Shown: positions 27,515-34,612 of the stretch, piece after piece | Layout of the letters: each line of letters starts with the position of its first letter | Numbering within the stretch: the first letter of the stretch is position 1 | DNA from: Streptomyces sp. NBC_01335 | Lineage (GTDB): Bacteria > Actinomycetota > Actinomycetes > Streptomycetales > Streptomycetaceae | Direction: 5' to 3' | Assembly: GCF_035953295.1 (NCBI RefSeq) | Contig: NZ_CP108370.1 | Coordinates: 1,550,001-1,614,000, forward strand | Length of the DNA: 64,000 nt | Made by a program: the position numbers and the translations under genes | The notes under the pieces: model-generated | What the model saw: only the letters and a program-made list of their open reading frames with translations | Told to the model about the DNA's origin: nothing | The model's database searches: none

Positions 27515-29268
27515 CAGGCGCCGTCCGCCCGTGCGGTGGCCAGCAGCTCCTCCGCGTGGGCACGGGCCGTCTGGGAGTCCTCCTGGCCCGCGAGCATCCG
27601 GGAGAGTTCGCGTACCCGGTCCTCGCCCTCCAGGACGGTGACCCCGCTGCTGGTCACCGAGCCGTCCACGGTCTTCTCGACGAGCAGCTGGCGGTCGGCG
27701 AACGCGGCCACCTGCGGGAGGTGGGTCACGACGACGACCTGGGCGGTCCTGGCGAGTTTGGCGAGGCGACGGCCGACCTCCACCGCCGCCTTGCCGCCGA
27801 CGCCCGCGTCGACCTCGTCGAAGAGGTACGTGGGCACGGGGTCGGAGCCCGCGAAGACGACCTCCACGGCGAGCATCACCCGGGAGAGCTCACCGCCCGA
27901 GGCGCCCCGGGCGATCGGCCGGGGCTGGGCGCCGGGGTGCGGGGCGAGCAGCAGCTCGACCTCGTCGGCGCCGGCCGGGCCGTAGACGACGCTGCGGCCG
28001 CCCACGTCGATGCCGGAGGCCTCGTCGGGCGCGTCGGTCTGCCGGATGGCGAAGGAGACGCGGGCGTGCGGCATCGCGAGGGACGCCAGCTCCTCGGTGA
28101 CGGCCGCCGCGAAGCGGGCCGCCGCTTCGGTGCGGGCGTCGGTGAGGGCCTGGCCCAGCTCGGAGAGCTCCTCGCGCAGGGCGTCGCGCTCGTCGGTGAG
28201 TTCACCGATCCGGTCGTCGTCGCCCTCCAGCTCGGTGAGGCGCGCGGCGCCCGCCTCGGCCCAGGCGAGCACGGCGCCGATGTCCTCGCCGTACTTGCGG
28301 GTGAGCGCGGTGAGCGCGGCCCGGCGCTCCTCCACCGAGGCGAGGCGCAGCGGGTCCGCGTCGAGCTGGTCGGCGTATCCGGCGAGGTCTCCGGAGACGT
28401 CGGCGAGCAGGATGGAGATCTCCCCGATGCGGTCCGCGAGGGCGGCGAGGGCGGGGTCGTGGGAGCGTACGGCGTCCAGTGAACGGCCGGCCGCGGCCAC
28501 GACGGTCGTGGCGTCCACGACCTCCTGGTCCTCGGGGTTCCCGGCCAGCGCGGTGTGCGCGAGGGCGGCGGCGGAGGCGAGGGCCTCGGCGTGCCCGAGG
28601 CGCTCGGCCTCGGCGGCGAGTTCGGTGTCCTCCCCGGGCAGCGGTTCGACGGCCGCGATCTCGTCGAGGCCGAAGCGCAGCAGATCCGCCTCCTGGGCCC
28701 GCTCCCGGGCCCGGGTGGTGATCTCGTCCAGCTCCACGACGACGGCGCGCAGCCGGCGGTAGGCGGCCGCGTACTCGGCGTGCGGCACGGCGACGCCGTC
28801 GCCCGCGTACCGGTCCAGGGCCTGCCGTTGCCGGGCGGGCTTGAGCAGCCCCTGCTGGTCGGTCTGGCCGTGCACGGCGACGAGCTCGTCGGCGAGTTCG
28901 GCGAGCACCCCGACGGGCACGGATCTGCCCCCGAGGTGGGCCCGTGAGCGGCCCTCCGCCGAGACGGTACGGCTGATCAGCAGCGCGCCGTCCTCGATCT
29001 CCGCACCGGCCTCCTCGGCCCGCAGGGCGACCGTGTCGCCGTCCTTGACCGTGATCCGTCCTTCGACCACCGCGGCCTTCGCACCGATCCGCACCAGGGC
29101 GGGATCGGCACGTCCGCCGAGCAGCAGCCCGAGGCTCGTGACGACCATGGTCTTGCCCGCACCGGTCTCACCCGTGACCGCGGTGAATCCGGGCGACAGC
29201 TCGACCACGGCATCGTCGATGACTCCGAGCGACCGTATCCGCATCTCCTCCAACACGGACACGACCAT
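27514..29268 (-). CDS. recN: DNA repair protein RecN
   Basis: SMC-like ATPase acting early in double-strand break repair. The 584-residue product starts (MVVSVLEEM)RIRSLGVIDDAVVEL, then Walker A GETGAGKTMVVTSLGLLLGG, a long coiled-coil middle (residues about 160-370, rich in Ala/Glu/Leu heptads), and at the C-terminus the ABC signature GASGGELSRVMLAVE and Walker B TYLFDEVDAGVGGKAAVEVG with VTHLPQVAAFADRQLLVEK. The ATG used is preceded by no clear ribosome binding site; the internal ATG eight codons later (MRIRSLG) is the alternative. Last gene of the small protein-tlyA-nadK-recN cluster, 127 bases after nadK. No obvious LexA box was noticed in that gap. Confidence 0.95.
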   Translation of the reverse strand: MVVSVLEEMRIRSLGVIDDAVVELSPGFTAVTGETGAGKTMVVTSLGLLLGGRADPALVRIGAKAAVVEGRITVKDGDTVALRAEEAGAEIEDGALLISRTVSAEGRSRAHLGGRSVPVGVLAELADELVAVHGQTDQQGLLKPARQRQALDRYAGDGVAVPHAEYAAAYRRLRAVVVELDEITTRARERAQEADLLRFGLDEIAAVEPLPGEDTELAAEAERLGHAEALASAAALAHTALAGNPEDQEVVDATTVVAAAGRSLDAVRSHDPALAALADRIGEISILLADVSGDLAGYADQLDADPLRLASVEERRAALTALTRKYGEDIGAVLAWAEAGAARLTELEGDDDRIGELTDERDALREELSELGQALTDARTEAAARFAAAVTEELASLAMPHARVSFAIRQTDAPDEASGIDVGGRSVVYGPAGADEVELLLAPHPGAQPRPIARGASGGELSRVMLAVEVVFAGSDPVPTYLFDEVDAGVGGKAAVEVGRRLAKLARTAQVVVVTHLPQVAAFADRQLLVEKTVDGSVTSSGVTVLEGEDRVRELSRMLAGQEDSQTARAHAEELLATARADGA

Positions 29269-29395
29269 ACGAGGTTTCACCGCCCCCGTGCGACGGCCCC
29301 CGTCCGCGACGCGCCCGCAGGGGTCCGCGCACGGCCCCGGCCCACCGGCCCGGGACGGGTGTCCGGGGCCGGTGCCGGGGCCGTGCGCGGCCTCG

Positions 29396-30307
29396 TCACT
29401 GCGGCAGGCCGCGCCATCCGGAGACCGGCAGCGCGAACTTCGCGACCAGCCGGTCGGTGAACGACGCGTGGTGCAGCCGTGCCAGCCGTACGGGTACCGC
29501 TCCGCGCCGCACCTCGACGCGGGCGCCGGCGGGCAGCTCCACGTTCCGGCGGCCGTCGCACCAGAGGACCCCGTGCGGGGTGTGCGGCTGGACCTCCACC
29601 GCGAGCACCGACGTGGGCGAGGTGACCAGCGGCTTGGCGAACAGGGCGTGCGCGCTGATCGGCACCATCAGCAGGGCCTCGACCTCGGGCCAGACGACGG
29701 GACCGCCGGCGGAGAACGCGTAGGCGGTCGAGCCGGTGGGGGTCGCGCAGACGATCCCGTCGCAGCCGAACCCGGTGACCGGCCGGCCGTCGATCTCCAG
29801 GACGACCTCCAGCATCCTTTCGGGCGAAACCTTCTGCACGGCCGCCTCGTTGAGCGCCCAGTCGGTGTGCACGACCGCGCCGTTGCTGTGCACCACGACG
29901 TCGAGCGTCATGCGCTCCTCGACCTCGTACGCCCGGGTCACCACGCGGGCGACCACCCGGTCGAGGTCGTCGCGTTCGGCCTCCGCGAGGAACCCGACCC
30001 GGCCGAGGTTGACCCCGAGCATGGGGACGCCCGAGGCGCGCGAGATCTCCGCCCCGCGCAGCAGGGTGCCGTCACCACCGAGCACGATCAGCAGTTCGCA
30101 CCCGTCCACGGCGGCGGGGGTCGCCTCGGCGACCGTCTCCACCGCGGCCGGGAGCGGCAGGTCGGCCGCCTCGGCCTCCAGGACCCGCACGCCGAGGCCG
30201 TTGCGCAGCAGTCCCTGCACCACGAGCTCCGCACTGCGGATCGCGGCCGGACGGCCGGTATGCGCCAAAAGGAAGACTGTTCGTGCCGTACTTGTCGTCG
30301 TCGTCAA
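29396..30307 (-). CDS. nadK: NAD kinase
   Basis: Phosphorylates NAD to NADP. The 303-residue product has the NAD kinase GGDG motif in LLIVLGGDGTLLRGAEISR, the NExx segment ALNEAAVQK, and the GSTAY motif in CATPTGSTAYAFSAGGPVV. Translation starts at a TTG whose last two bases are the first two of the tlyA stop (TTGA), so the start is fixed by coupling. Length matches the family. Part of the conserved tlyA-nadK-recN operon. With the pnuC-nadR operon 20 kb away it completes salvage of nicotinamide riboside to NADP. Confidence 0.96.
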   Translation of the reverse strand: MTTTTSTARTVFLLAHTGRPAAIRSAELVVQGLLRNGLGVRVLEAEAADLPLPAAVETVAEATPAAVDGCELLIVLGGDGTLLRGAEISRASGVPMLGVNLGRVGFLAEAERDDLDRVVARVVTRAYEVEERMTLDVVVHSNGAVVHTDWALNEAAVQKVSPERMLEVVLEIDGRPVTGFGCDGIVCATPTGSTAYAFSAGGPVVWPEVEALLMVPISAHALFAKPLVTSPTSVLAVEVQPHTPHGVLWCDGRRNVELPAGARVEVRRGAVPVRLARLHHASFTDRLVAKFALPVSGWRGLPQ

Positions 30308-31119
30308 CGAGGCCCCTCCGCCACTGCACGGTCCACATCTGCCGGATCCAGTTCGGGTGCGCCGGCCCGCAGCCACAGAAAGTACTCGACGTTCCCCGAG
30401 GGGCCGGGCAGCGGACTGGCCGTCACCCCGCGCACCCCGAGCCCCAGCGCCCCCGCCCGGCGCGCGACTTCGCGTACCGCCTCGGCGCGCAGCTCGGGGC
30501 TGCGCACCACCCCGCCGCTGCCGAGCCGTTCCTTGCCGACCTCGAACTGCGGCTTGACCATGAGGACCAGGTCGGCGTCGGGGGCGGCGCAGCGCACCAG
30601 CGCGGGCAGTACGAGCCCCAGCGGAATGAACGAGAGGTCGCCGACGACCAGGTCGACCGGCAGCCCGTCGATGTCGTCGAGGGTCAGTTCGCGCACGTTG
30701 GTGCGGTCCTTGACGACGACCCGCTCGTCCGACTGGAGCGACCAGGCGAGCTGTCCGTAGCCGACGTCGACGGCGAGGACCTGCCGGGCCCCGGCGCGCA
30801 GCAGCACGTCGGTGAAGCCGCCGGTGGACGCCCCGGCGTCCAGCGCGCGGCGGCCCTCCACCTCCAGGCCCAGCGGGACGAACGCGGCGAAGGCGCCGGC
30901 GAGCTTGTGCCCGCCGCGCGAGACGTACTCGGGATCGCTCTCGTCCTTGGCCACGACCACGGGGGCGCTGGTCTCCACCTGGGTGGCCGGTTTGGTCGCC
31001 ACCAGGCCGCGTACGGAGACGCGTCCCGCGGCGATCAGCTGGCTCGCGTGCTCGCGCGAGCGGGCGAGCTTGCGGTGTACCAGCTCTGCGTCGAGGCGGC
31101 GACGGGCCACTCCTGCCAC
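30304..31119 (-). CDS. tlyA: TlyA family rRNA 2'-O-methyltransferase
   Basis: In mycobacteria TlyA methylates C1409 of 16S and C1920 of 23S rRNA at the 2'-hydroxyl, and its loss gives capreomycin resistance. The 271-residue product has an N-terminal S4 RNA-binding domain (RRLDAELVHRKLARSREHAS then IAAGRVSV), the linker VSRGGHKLAGA, and an FtsJ-like methyltransferase domain with the SAM motif ALDAGASTGGFTDVLLRAGA, then DVGYGQLAWSL and MVKPQFEVGKE (catalytic Lys). Start at GTG; a second in-frame GTG three codons on is possible. Old annotations call this haemolysin; the rRNA role is better supported. Eight bases separate it from the gene upstream. Confidence 0.94.
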   Translation of the reverse strand: MAGVARRRLDAELVHRKLARSREHASQLIAAGRVSVRGLVATKPATQVETSAPVVVAKDESDPEYVSRGGHKLAGAFAAFVPLGLEVEGRRALDAGASTGGFTDVLLRAGARQVLAVDVGYGQLAWSLQSDERVVVKDRTNVRELTLDDIDGLPVDLVVGDLSFIPLGLVLPALVRCAAPDADLVLMVKPQFEVGKERLGSGGVVRSPELRAEAVREVARRAGALGLGVRGVTASPLPGPSGNVEYFLWLRAGAPELDPADVDRAVAEGPR

Positions 31120-31127
31120 GGTTACGT

Positions 31128-31496
31128 TCAGCTCCTGTTGTCGTACGGGGGTGCGGGTGCGGGCCCTGCGTCCAGCGCGGTCAGCGTGGAGCGCAGCCCA
31201 CGGTGTACATCCTCGTACACCTCGGTGTGTCCGTCCGCCGCGAGGTGGTCGGCGTCGGCCAGGCGCTCCAGCGCGGCGTCGACGGCGGCGTTCCCGGTGG
31301 GGGTGCGGACGACGCCGAGGGGGGCGGGCGCGGCGGGCGCGTGGGAGGGGGCGGTGCCGGGCCCTGCCGCCTCCTCGCCGGGTCCTCCTGCCGCCTCCTC
31401 GCCGGGGGCGGCCGTCCCGTCGCCGGGGGCGGTGCCGGGGGCAGCCGGGGGTGCCTGCGCGGGCGCCGTTCCGGGCCCCGTCGTCAAGTCGCTCAT
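31128..31496 (-). CDS. Small conserved protein, first gene of the tlyA operon
   Basis: A 122-residue protein. The first 65 residues are Pro/Gly/Ala/Glu low complexity; the last 55 form a compact helical segment (GNAAVDAALERLADADHLAA, then TEVYEDVHRGLRSTLTALD) that looks conserved and amphipathic. No signal peptide or membrane helix. It is eight bases before tlyA and almost certainly co-transcribed with tlyA-nadK-recN. The ATG lies six bases after TAGCGT on the minus strand, predicting a leaderless mRNA. Function unknown. Confidence 0.75.
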   Translation of the reverse strand: MSDLTTGPGTAPAQAPPAAPGTAPGDGTAAPGEEAAGGPGEEAAGPGTAPSHAPAAPAPLGVVRTPTGNAAVDAALERLADADHLAADGHTEVYEDVHRGLRSTLTALDAGPAPAPPYDNRS

Positions 31497-31502
31497 GCGG
31501 GA

Positions 31503-31508
31503 ACGCTA
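31503..31508 (-). promoter_or_regulatory. -10 element of the tlyA operon, leaderless geometry
   Basis: TAGCGT followed by exactly six bases and then ATG (31496), so the expected transcription start is the A of the start codon. No Shine-Dalgarno sequence is present. No good -35 was identified. Confidence 0.5.
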
Positions 31509-31538
31509 CCCCGGTGGGCTGGGGTACCGTCGATCACG

Positions 31539-31886
31539 ATGGCGACCATGGCAGAGTGCCGCAGCGCACTGGACAGACTTTCCGACAATCTCGCGGGCGC
31601 GGACGGAGACGTGCGCAGCGCCGCCTCCCTGGACCGCTCGCTGAGCTGTCACATCAAGGACCTCGATGTGACGTTCACCGGCCGGCTCACGGACGGCCGC
31701 ATCCGGGTGCTCGACACCGTCGAGGGCCCGCCCCCCGAGAAGGCCGAGATCAGACTGGCGATGACCGGCGACGACCTGGTCGCGCTGGTGGACGGCGACC
31801 TGAACTTCGCCAAGGCGTGGGGGGCGGGCCGGGTCCGCCTGGAGGCGGGGTTCCGGGACCTGCTCAAGCTGAGATCGCTGCTCTGA
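31539..31886 (+). CDS. SCP2 sterol-binding domain protein
   Basis: A 115-residue protein consisting of one SCP2-like domain: amphipathic N-terminal helix (MAECRSALDRLSDNLAG), beta strands CHIKDLDVTFTGRLTDGRIR and EIRLAMTGDDLVALVDGDLN, and the last helix FAKAWGAGRVRLEAGFRDLL. SCP2 folds bind lipids; in bacteria the ligand is generally unknown. Either ATG (31539, or 31548 three codons later) could start it; neither has a good ribosome binding site, and a TACCGT hexamer eight bases upstream suggests a very short leader. It is divergent from the tlyA operon and convergent with the HAD phosphatase gene. Confidence 0.85.
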   Translation: MATMAECRSALDRLSDNLAGADGDVRSAASLDRSLSCHIKDLDVTFTGRLTDGRIRVLDTVEGPPPEKAEIRLAMTGDDLVALVDGDLNFAKAWGAGRVRLEAGFRDLLKLRSLL

Positions 31887-32019
31887 GGCCCGTACGGGAC
31901 GCCTGAGACGGGCACGTCCGGGCCGGGCATCACCCGTCCCAGGAGCCCGGGCCGGGCTTCACCGTCCCAGGGGCCCGGTCGCCGCCCCCGCCACCTCCGC
32001 CTCCGCCTCCGACCCGCCG

Positions 32020-33057
32020 TCAGAGACCCAGGCGGGCGACGGCCTTCCCCGCGTCGAGGGTGCACGCCCCGGTGCCGCCGGCGGTCCACGCGGCGCCGCA
32101 GAGTGCCCGCAGCCCGTCGATCGCGTCGAGGGCGTCCCCCTCGCCGTCGAGGACCAGCTCCTGCCCGCGTGACGACGCGGTCCACCCGCCGCAGCGGGCC
32201 GTACCGTCCTCCACCGTCACCTCGGGCTGCCCGGTGAGCAGCCCACGCAGGTCCCGGTCGACGTACGTCGGACGGTGCTCGGGCACCGCCGCGACCAGCT
32301 GGGCGGCGTCGGTCACCCCGGTCAGCACCAGCAGCGAGTCCACTCCGCCGTTGAACGCGCCCTCGATGTCGGTGTCCAGGCGGTCGCCGACGACGAGCGG
32401 GCGCTCGGCCCCGGTACGCAGCACGGTCTCCCGGTGCATCGGGGGCAGCGGCTTGCCCGCGACCTGCGGCTCGGCGCCGGTCGCGATCCGGACGACCTGG
32501 ACCGCCGCGCCGTTGCCGGGGGCGATGCCCCGGGCGCTGGGGATGGTCAGGTCGGTGTTGGACGCGAACCAGGGCAGGCCCCGGTTGATCGCGTACGAGG
32601 CCTCGGCAAACCGCGACCAGGGAAAGTCCGGGCCACCGTACCCCTGCGCCACCGCCACCGGGTCGTCGTCCGCCGAGTCGACCGGGACGAGCCCGCGCTC
32701 CTCCAGGGCGACCCGCAGCCCCTCGCCGCCGATGGCGAGGACCCGCGCGCCCGCCGGAAGCTGGTCCGCGACCAGCCGGGCGACGGCCTGCGCCGAGGTG
32801 ATCACGTCCGTCGGCTCGGCGGGCACCCCCAGCTCGGTCAGGTGGGCCGCCACCGCGGCGGGTGTCCGCAGCGCGTTGTTGGTGACGTACGCGAGGTGCA
32901 TCCCGCCGTTCCGCGCGGTGGTGAGCGACTCGACGGCGTGGCCGATCGCCTGGCCGCCCGCGTACACGACCCCGTCGAGGTCGAGCAGAGCCGTGTCGTA
33001 CGCCTCGCTCAGCGGCGTACCGCTGCCGAGCGGCCGGGACGTGTCCTGCTGACTCAT
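32020..33057 (-). CDS. HAD-IIA family phosphatase (NagD/PGP-like)
   Basis: The 345-residue product has all HAD motifs: DLDGVVYAGG (residues about 26-35, nucleophile Asp), YVTNNALRTP (motif II), GKPLPPMHRETV (motif III Lys) and VVGDRLDTDIEGAFNGGVDS (motif IV), with a C2-type cap between motifs II and III. A last 80-residue segment (TVEDGTARCGGWTASSRGQE and onward) is an extra domain frequent in actinobacterial members. ATG with GAGGAG nine bases upstream. Family enzymes remove phosphate from small metabolites such as 2-phosphoglycolate, glycerol phosphate or pyridoxal phosphate; the substrate here is unknown. Divergent from the DUF1015 gene across 71 bases. Confidence 0.9.
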   Translation of the reverse strand: MSQQDTSRPLGSGTPLSEAYDTALLDLDGVVYAGGQAIGHAVESLTTARNGGMHLAYVTNNALRTPAAVAAHLTELGVPAEPTDVITSAQAVARLVADQLPAGARVLAIGGEGLRVALEERGLVPVDSADDDPVAVAQGYGGPDFPWSRFAEASYAINRGLPWFASNTDLTIPSARGIAPGNGAAVQVVRIATGAEPQVAGKPLPPMHRETVLRTGAERPLVVGDRLDTDIEGAFNGGVDSLLVLTGVTDAAQLVAAVPEHRPTYVDRDLRGLLTGQPEVTVEDGTARCGGWTASSRGQELVLDGEGDALDAIDGLRALCGAAWTAGGTGACTLDAGKAVARLGL

Positions 33058-33116
33058 TGTGTTCGCTCCTCGTTCGATGCCTCTGCCCCGATCATCCCGC
33101 ATCGGCACCCCGCGCC

Positions 33117-33122
33117 TACGAT
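33117..33122 (+). promoter_or_regulatory. -10 element of the DUF1015 gene, leaderless geometry
   Basis: TACGAT, then six bases (GCGGGG), then the ATG at 33129, with no ribosome binding site. The distance places the transcription start on the start codon. Confidence 0.5.
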
Positions 33123-33128
33123 GCGGGG

Positions 33129-34487
33129 ATGGACACATCGGGGCACGCCGGGAAGGAGCACACCGGAAAGGCGGGGCACACCGCGAAGGGCCGCGCCGCG
33201 AAGGCACGCTTCGGGGAGGGCCGCTCCGGGGAGGGGCTGCGCCTGTTCCCCTTCCGCGGCGTGCGTTACGTCCCCGAGCGGGTGGGCAGCCTCGCCGCGG
33301 TGACGTCCCCGCCGTACGACGTGGTGGTGCGTCCGGACGGCCTGCACCACCTGGAGTCGGCGGACCCGCACAACATCGTGCGGCTGATCCTGCCTCAGGA
33401 CGGCTCCCCCGCAGCCCGCAACCGGCTGGCGGCCCGGACCCTGGACGAGTGGCTCGCCGAGGGCGTGCTCGCCACCGATCCCGAACCCGCGCTCTACGTC
33501 TACGAGCAGCGCGGCAACGGCATCCTCCAGCGCGGCCTGATCGGCACCCTGGCGCTCTCCCCCGCCACCGACCGGGTCGTCCTCCCGCACGAGGAGGTGA
33601 TGGACCACGTCGTGGCGGACCGGGCCGCCCTGATGCGCGCCACCGGCGCCCACCTCGAACCGCTGCTCCTCACCTATCCGGGTGACGGTACGGAGTCCGG
33701 CGCGGCGGCGGTCGTCGAGCGGGCGGCCCGGCGGCCCCCGCTGCTCACCACCACGACGGAGAACGGGCTGCGGCACCGGCTGTGGGCCGTCACCGATCCG
33801 GCGGAGCAGGCCGAGGCCGCCGCCGATCTCCTGCCCCGCCAGGCCCTCATCGCGGACGGCCACCACCGGTGGGCCACCTATCTGCGGCTCCAGCAGGAGC
33901 AGAGCTCCCCCGGGCCGTGGGACTTCGGCCTGGTCCTCCTGGTCGACACCGCCCGCTACCCGCTCCAGGTACGCGCGATCCACCGGGTGCTCCGCCGGCT
34001 CGCCCCCGCCGACGCCCTGGCCGCGCTCGGCGGCCGGTTCCGGGTGCGGGAGGTGGCGGGCCCGCTGCCCCGGGCGCTCGGCGCGCTCGCCGCCGCGTCC
34101 GAGGAGGGCAACGCCTATCTGCTGGCGGGCGACGGCACGTACCGCCTCCTGGACCGGGCGGACCCCGCCCTGCTCGCCCGTACGGTCCCAGCGGGCCGCC
34201 CCGAGGCCTGGCGCACCCTGGACGCGACGGTGCTGCACGAGACGCTGCTCGACCGGGTCTGGCGCCTCCCGGACACCGCCGAGGAGATCGCGTACCTCCA
34301 CGACCCGGCGGCCGCGGTCGAGCAGGCCGAACGGTCCGGCGGTACGGCCGTCCTGATGCATCCGGTACGCGAGTCCGTCGTCCGCGACCTCGCCCGGCAG
34401 GGCGTCACCATGCCGCGCAAGTCGACGTCCTTCGGCCCGAAACCGGCCACCGGCCTGGTGATGCGGAGACTCGCCTCCACCGACTGA
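33129..34487 (+). CDS. DUF1015 family protein
   Basis: A 452-residue protein of the widespread DUF1015 family, whose function I cannot state. Conserved features: RLFPFRGVRYVPERVGSLAA and SPPYDVV near the N-terminus (shared by the family), an internal VLPHEEVMDHVVADRAAL, and the diagnostic LIADGHHRWATYLRLQQEQ near residue 240, where the HH pair is probably catalytic or metal-binding. The C-terminus includes MPRKSTSFGPKPATGLVMR. The first 35 residues are a Lys/Gly/Ala-rich tail that may be disordered. No membrane segment. It stands alone, divergent from a HAD phosphatase and convergent with the TPR gene. Predicted leaderless mRNA. Confidence 0.85.
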   Translation: MDTSGHAGKEHTGKAGHTAKGRAAKARFGEGRSGEGLRLFPFRGVRYVPERVGSLAAVTSPPYDVVVRPDGLHHLESADPHNIVRLILPQDGSPAARNRLAARTLDEWLAEGVLATDPEPALYVYEQRGNGILQRGLIGTLALSPATDRVVLPHEEVMDHVVADRAALMRATGAHLEPLLLTYPGDGTESGAAAVVERAARRPPLLTTTTENGLRHRLWAVTDPAEQAEAAADLLPRQALIADGHHRWATYLRLQQEQSSPGPWDFGLVLLVDTARYPLQVRAIHRVLRRLAPADALAALGGRFRVREVAGPLPRALGALAAASEEGNAYLLAGDGTYRLLDRADPALLARTVPAGRPEAWRTLDATVLHETLLDRVWRLPDTAEEIAYLHDPAAAVEQAERSGGTAVLMHPVRESVVRDLARQGVTMPRKSTSFGPKPATGLVMRRLASTD

Positions 34488-34521
34488 ACGGCTCCCCCGG
34501 ACCCGCTGCGGATACGGATAC

Positions 34522-34560
34522 GAAGAAGGGCGGCACCCCCGAGGAGTGCCGCCCTTCTTC
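34522..34560. terminator. Bidirectional terminator, 15-bp stem
   Basis: GAAGAAGGGCGGCAC (34522-34536) pairs perfectly with 34546-34560 around a nine-base loop and is followed on the plus strand by TCTTC-type pyrimidines. It separates the convergent DUF1015 and TPR genes. Confidence 0.9.
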
Positions 34561-34612
34561 TCCGTGCTACCTGCTGACCGCCGCCGCTACCGGCTGCGCG
34601 GTGCGTACCGGG

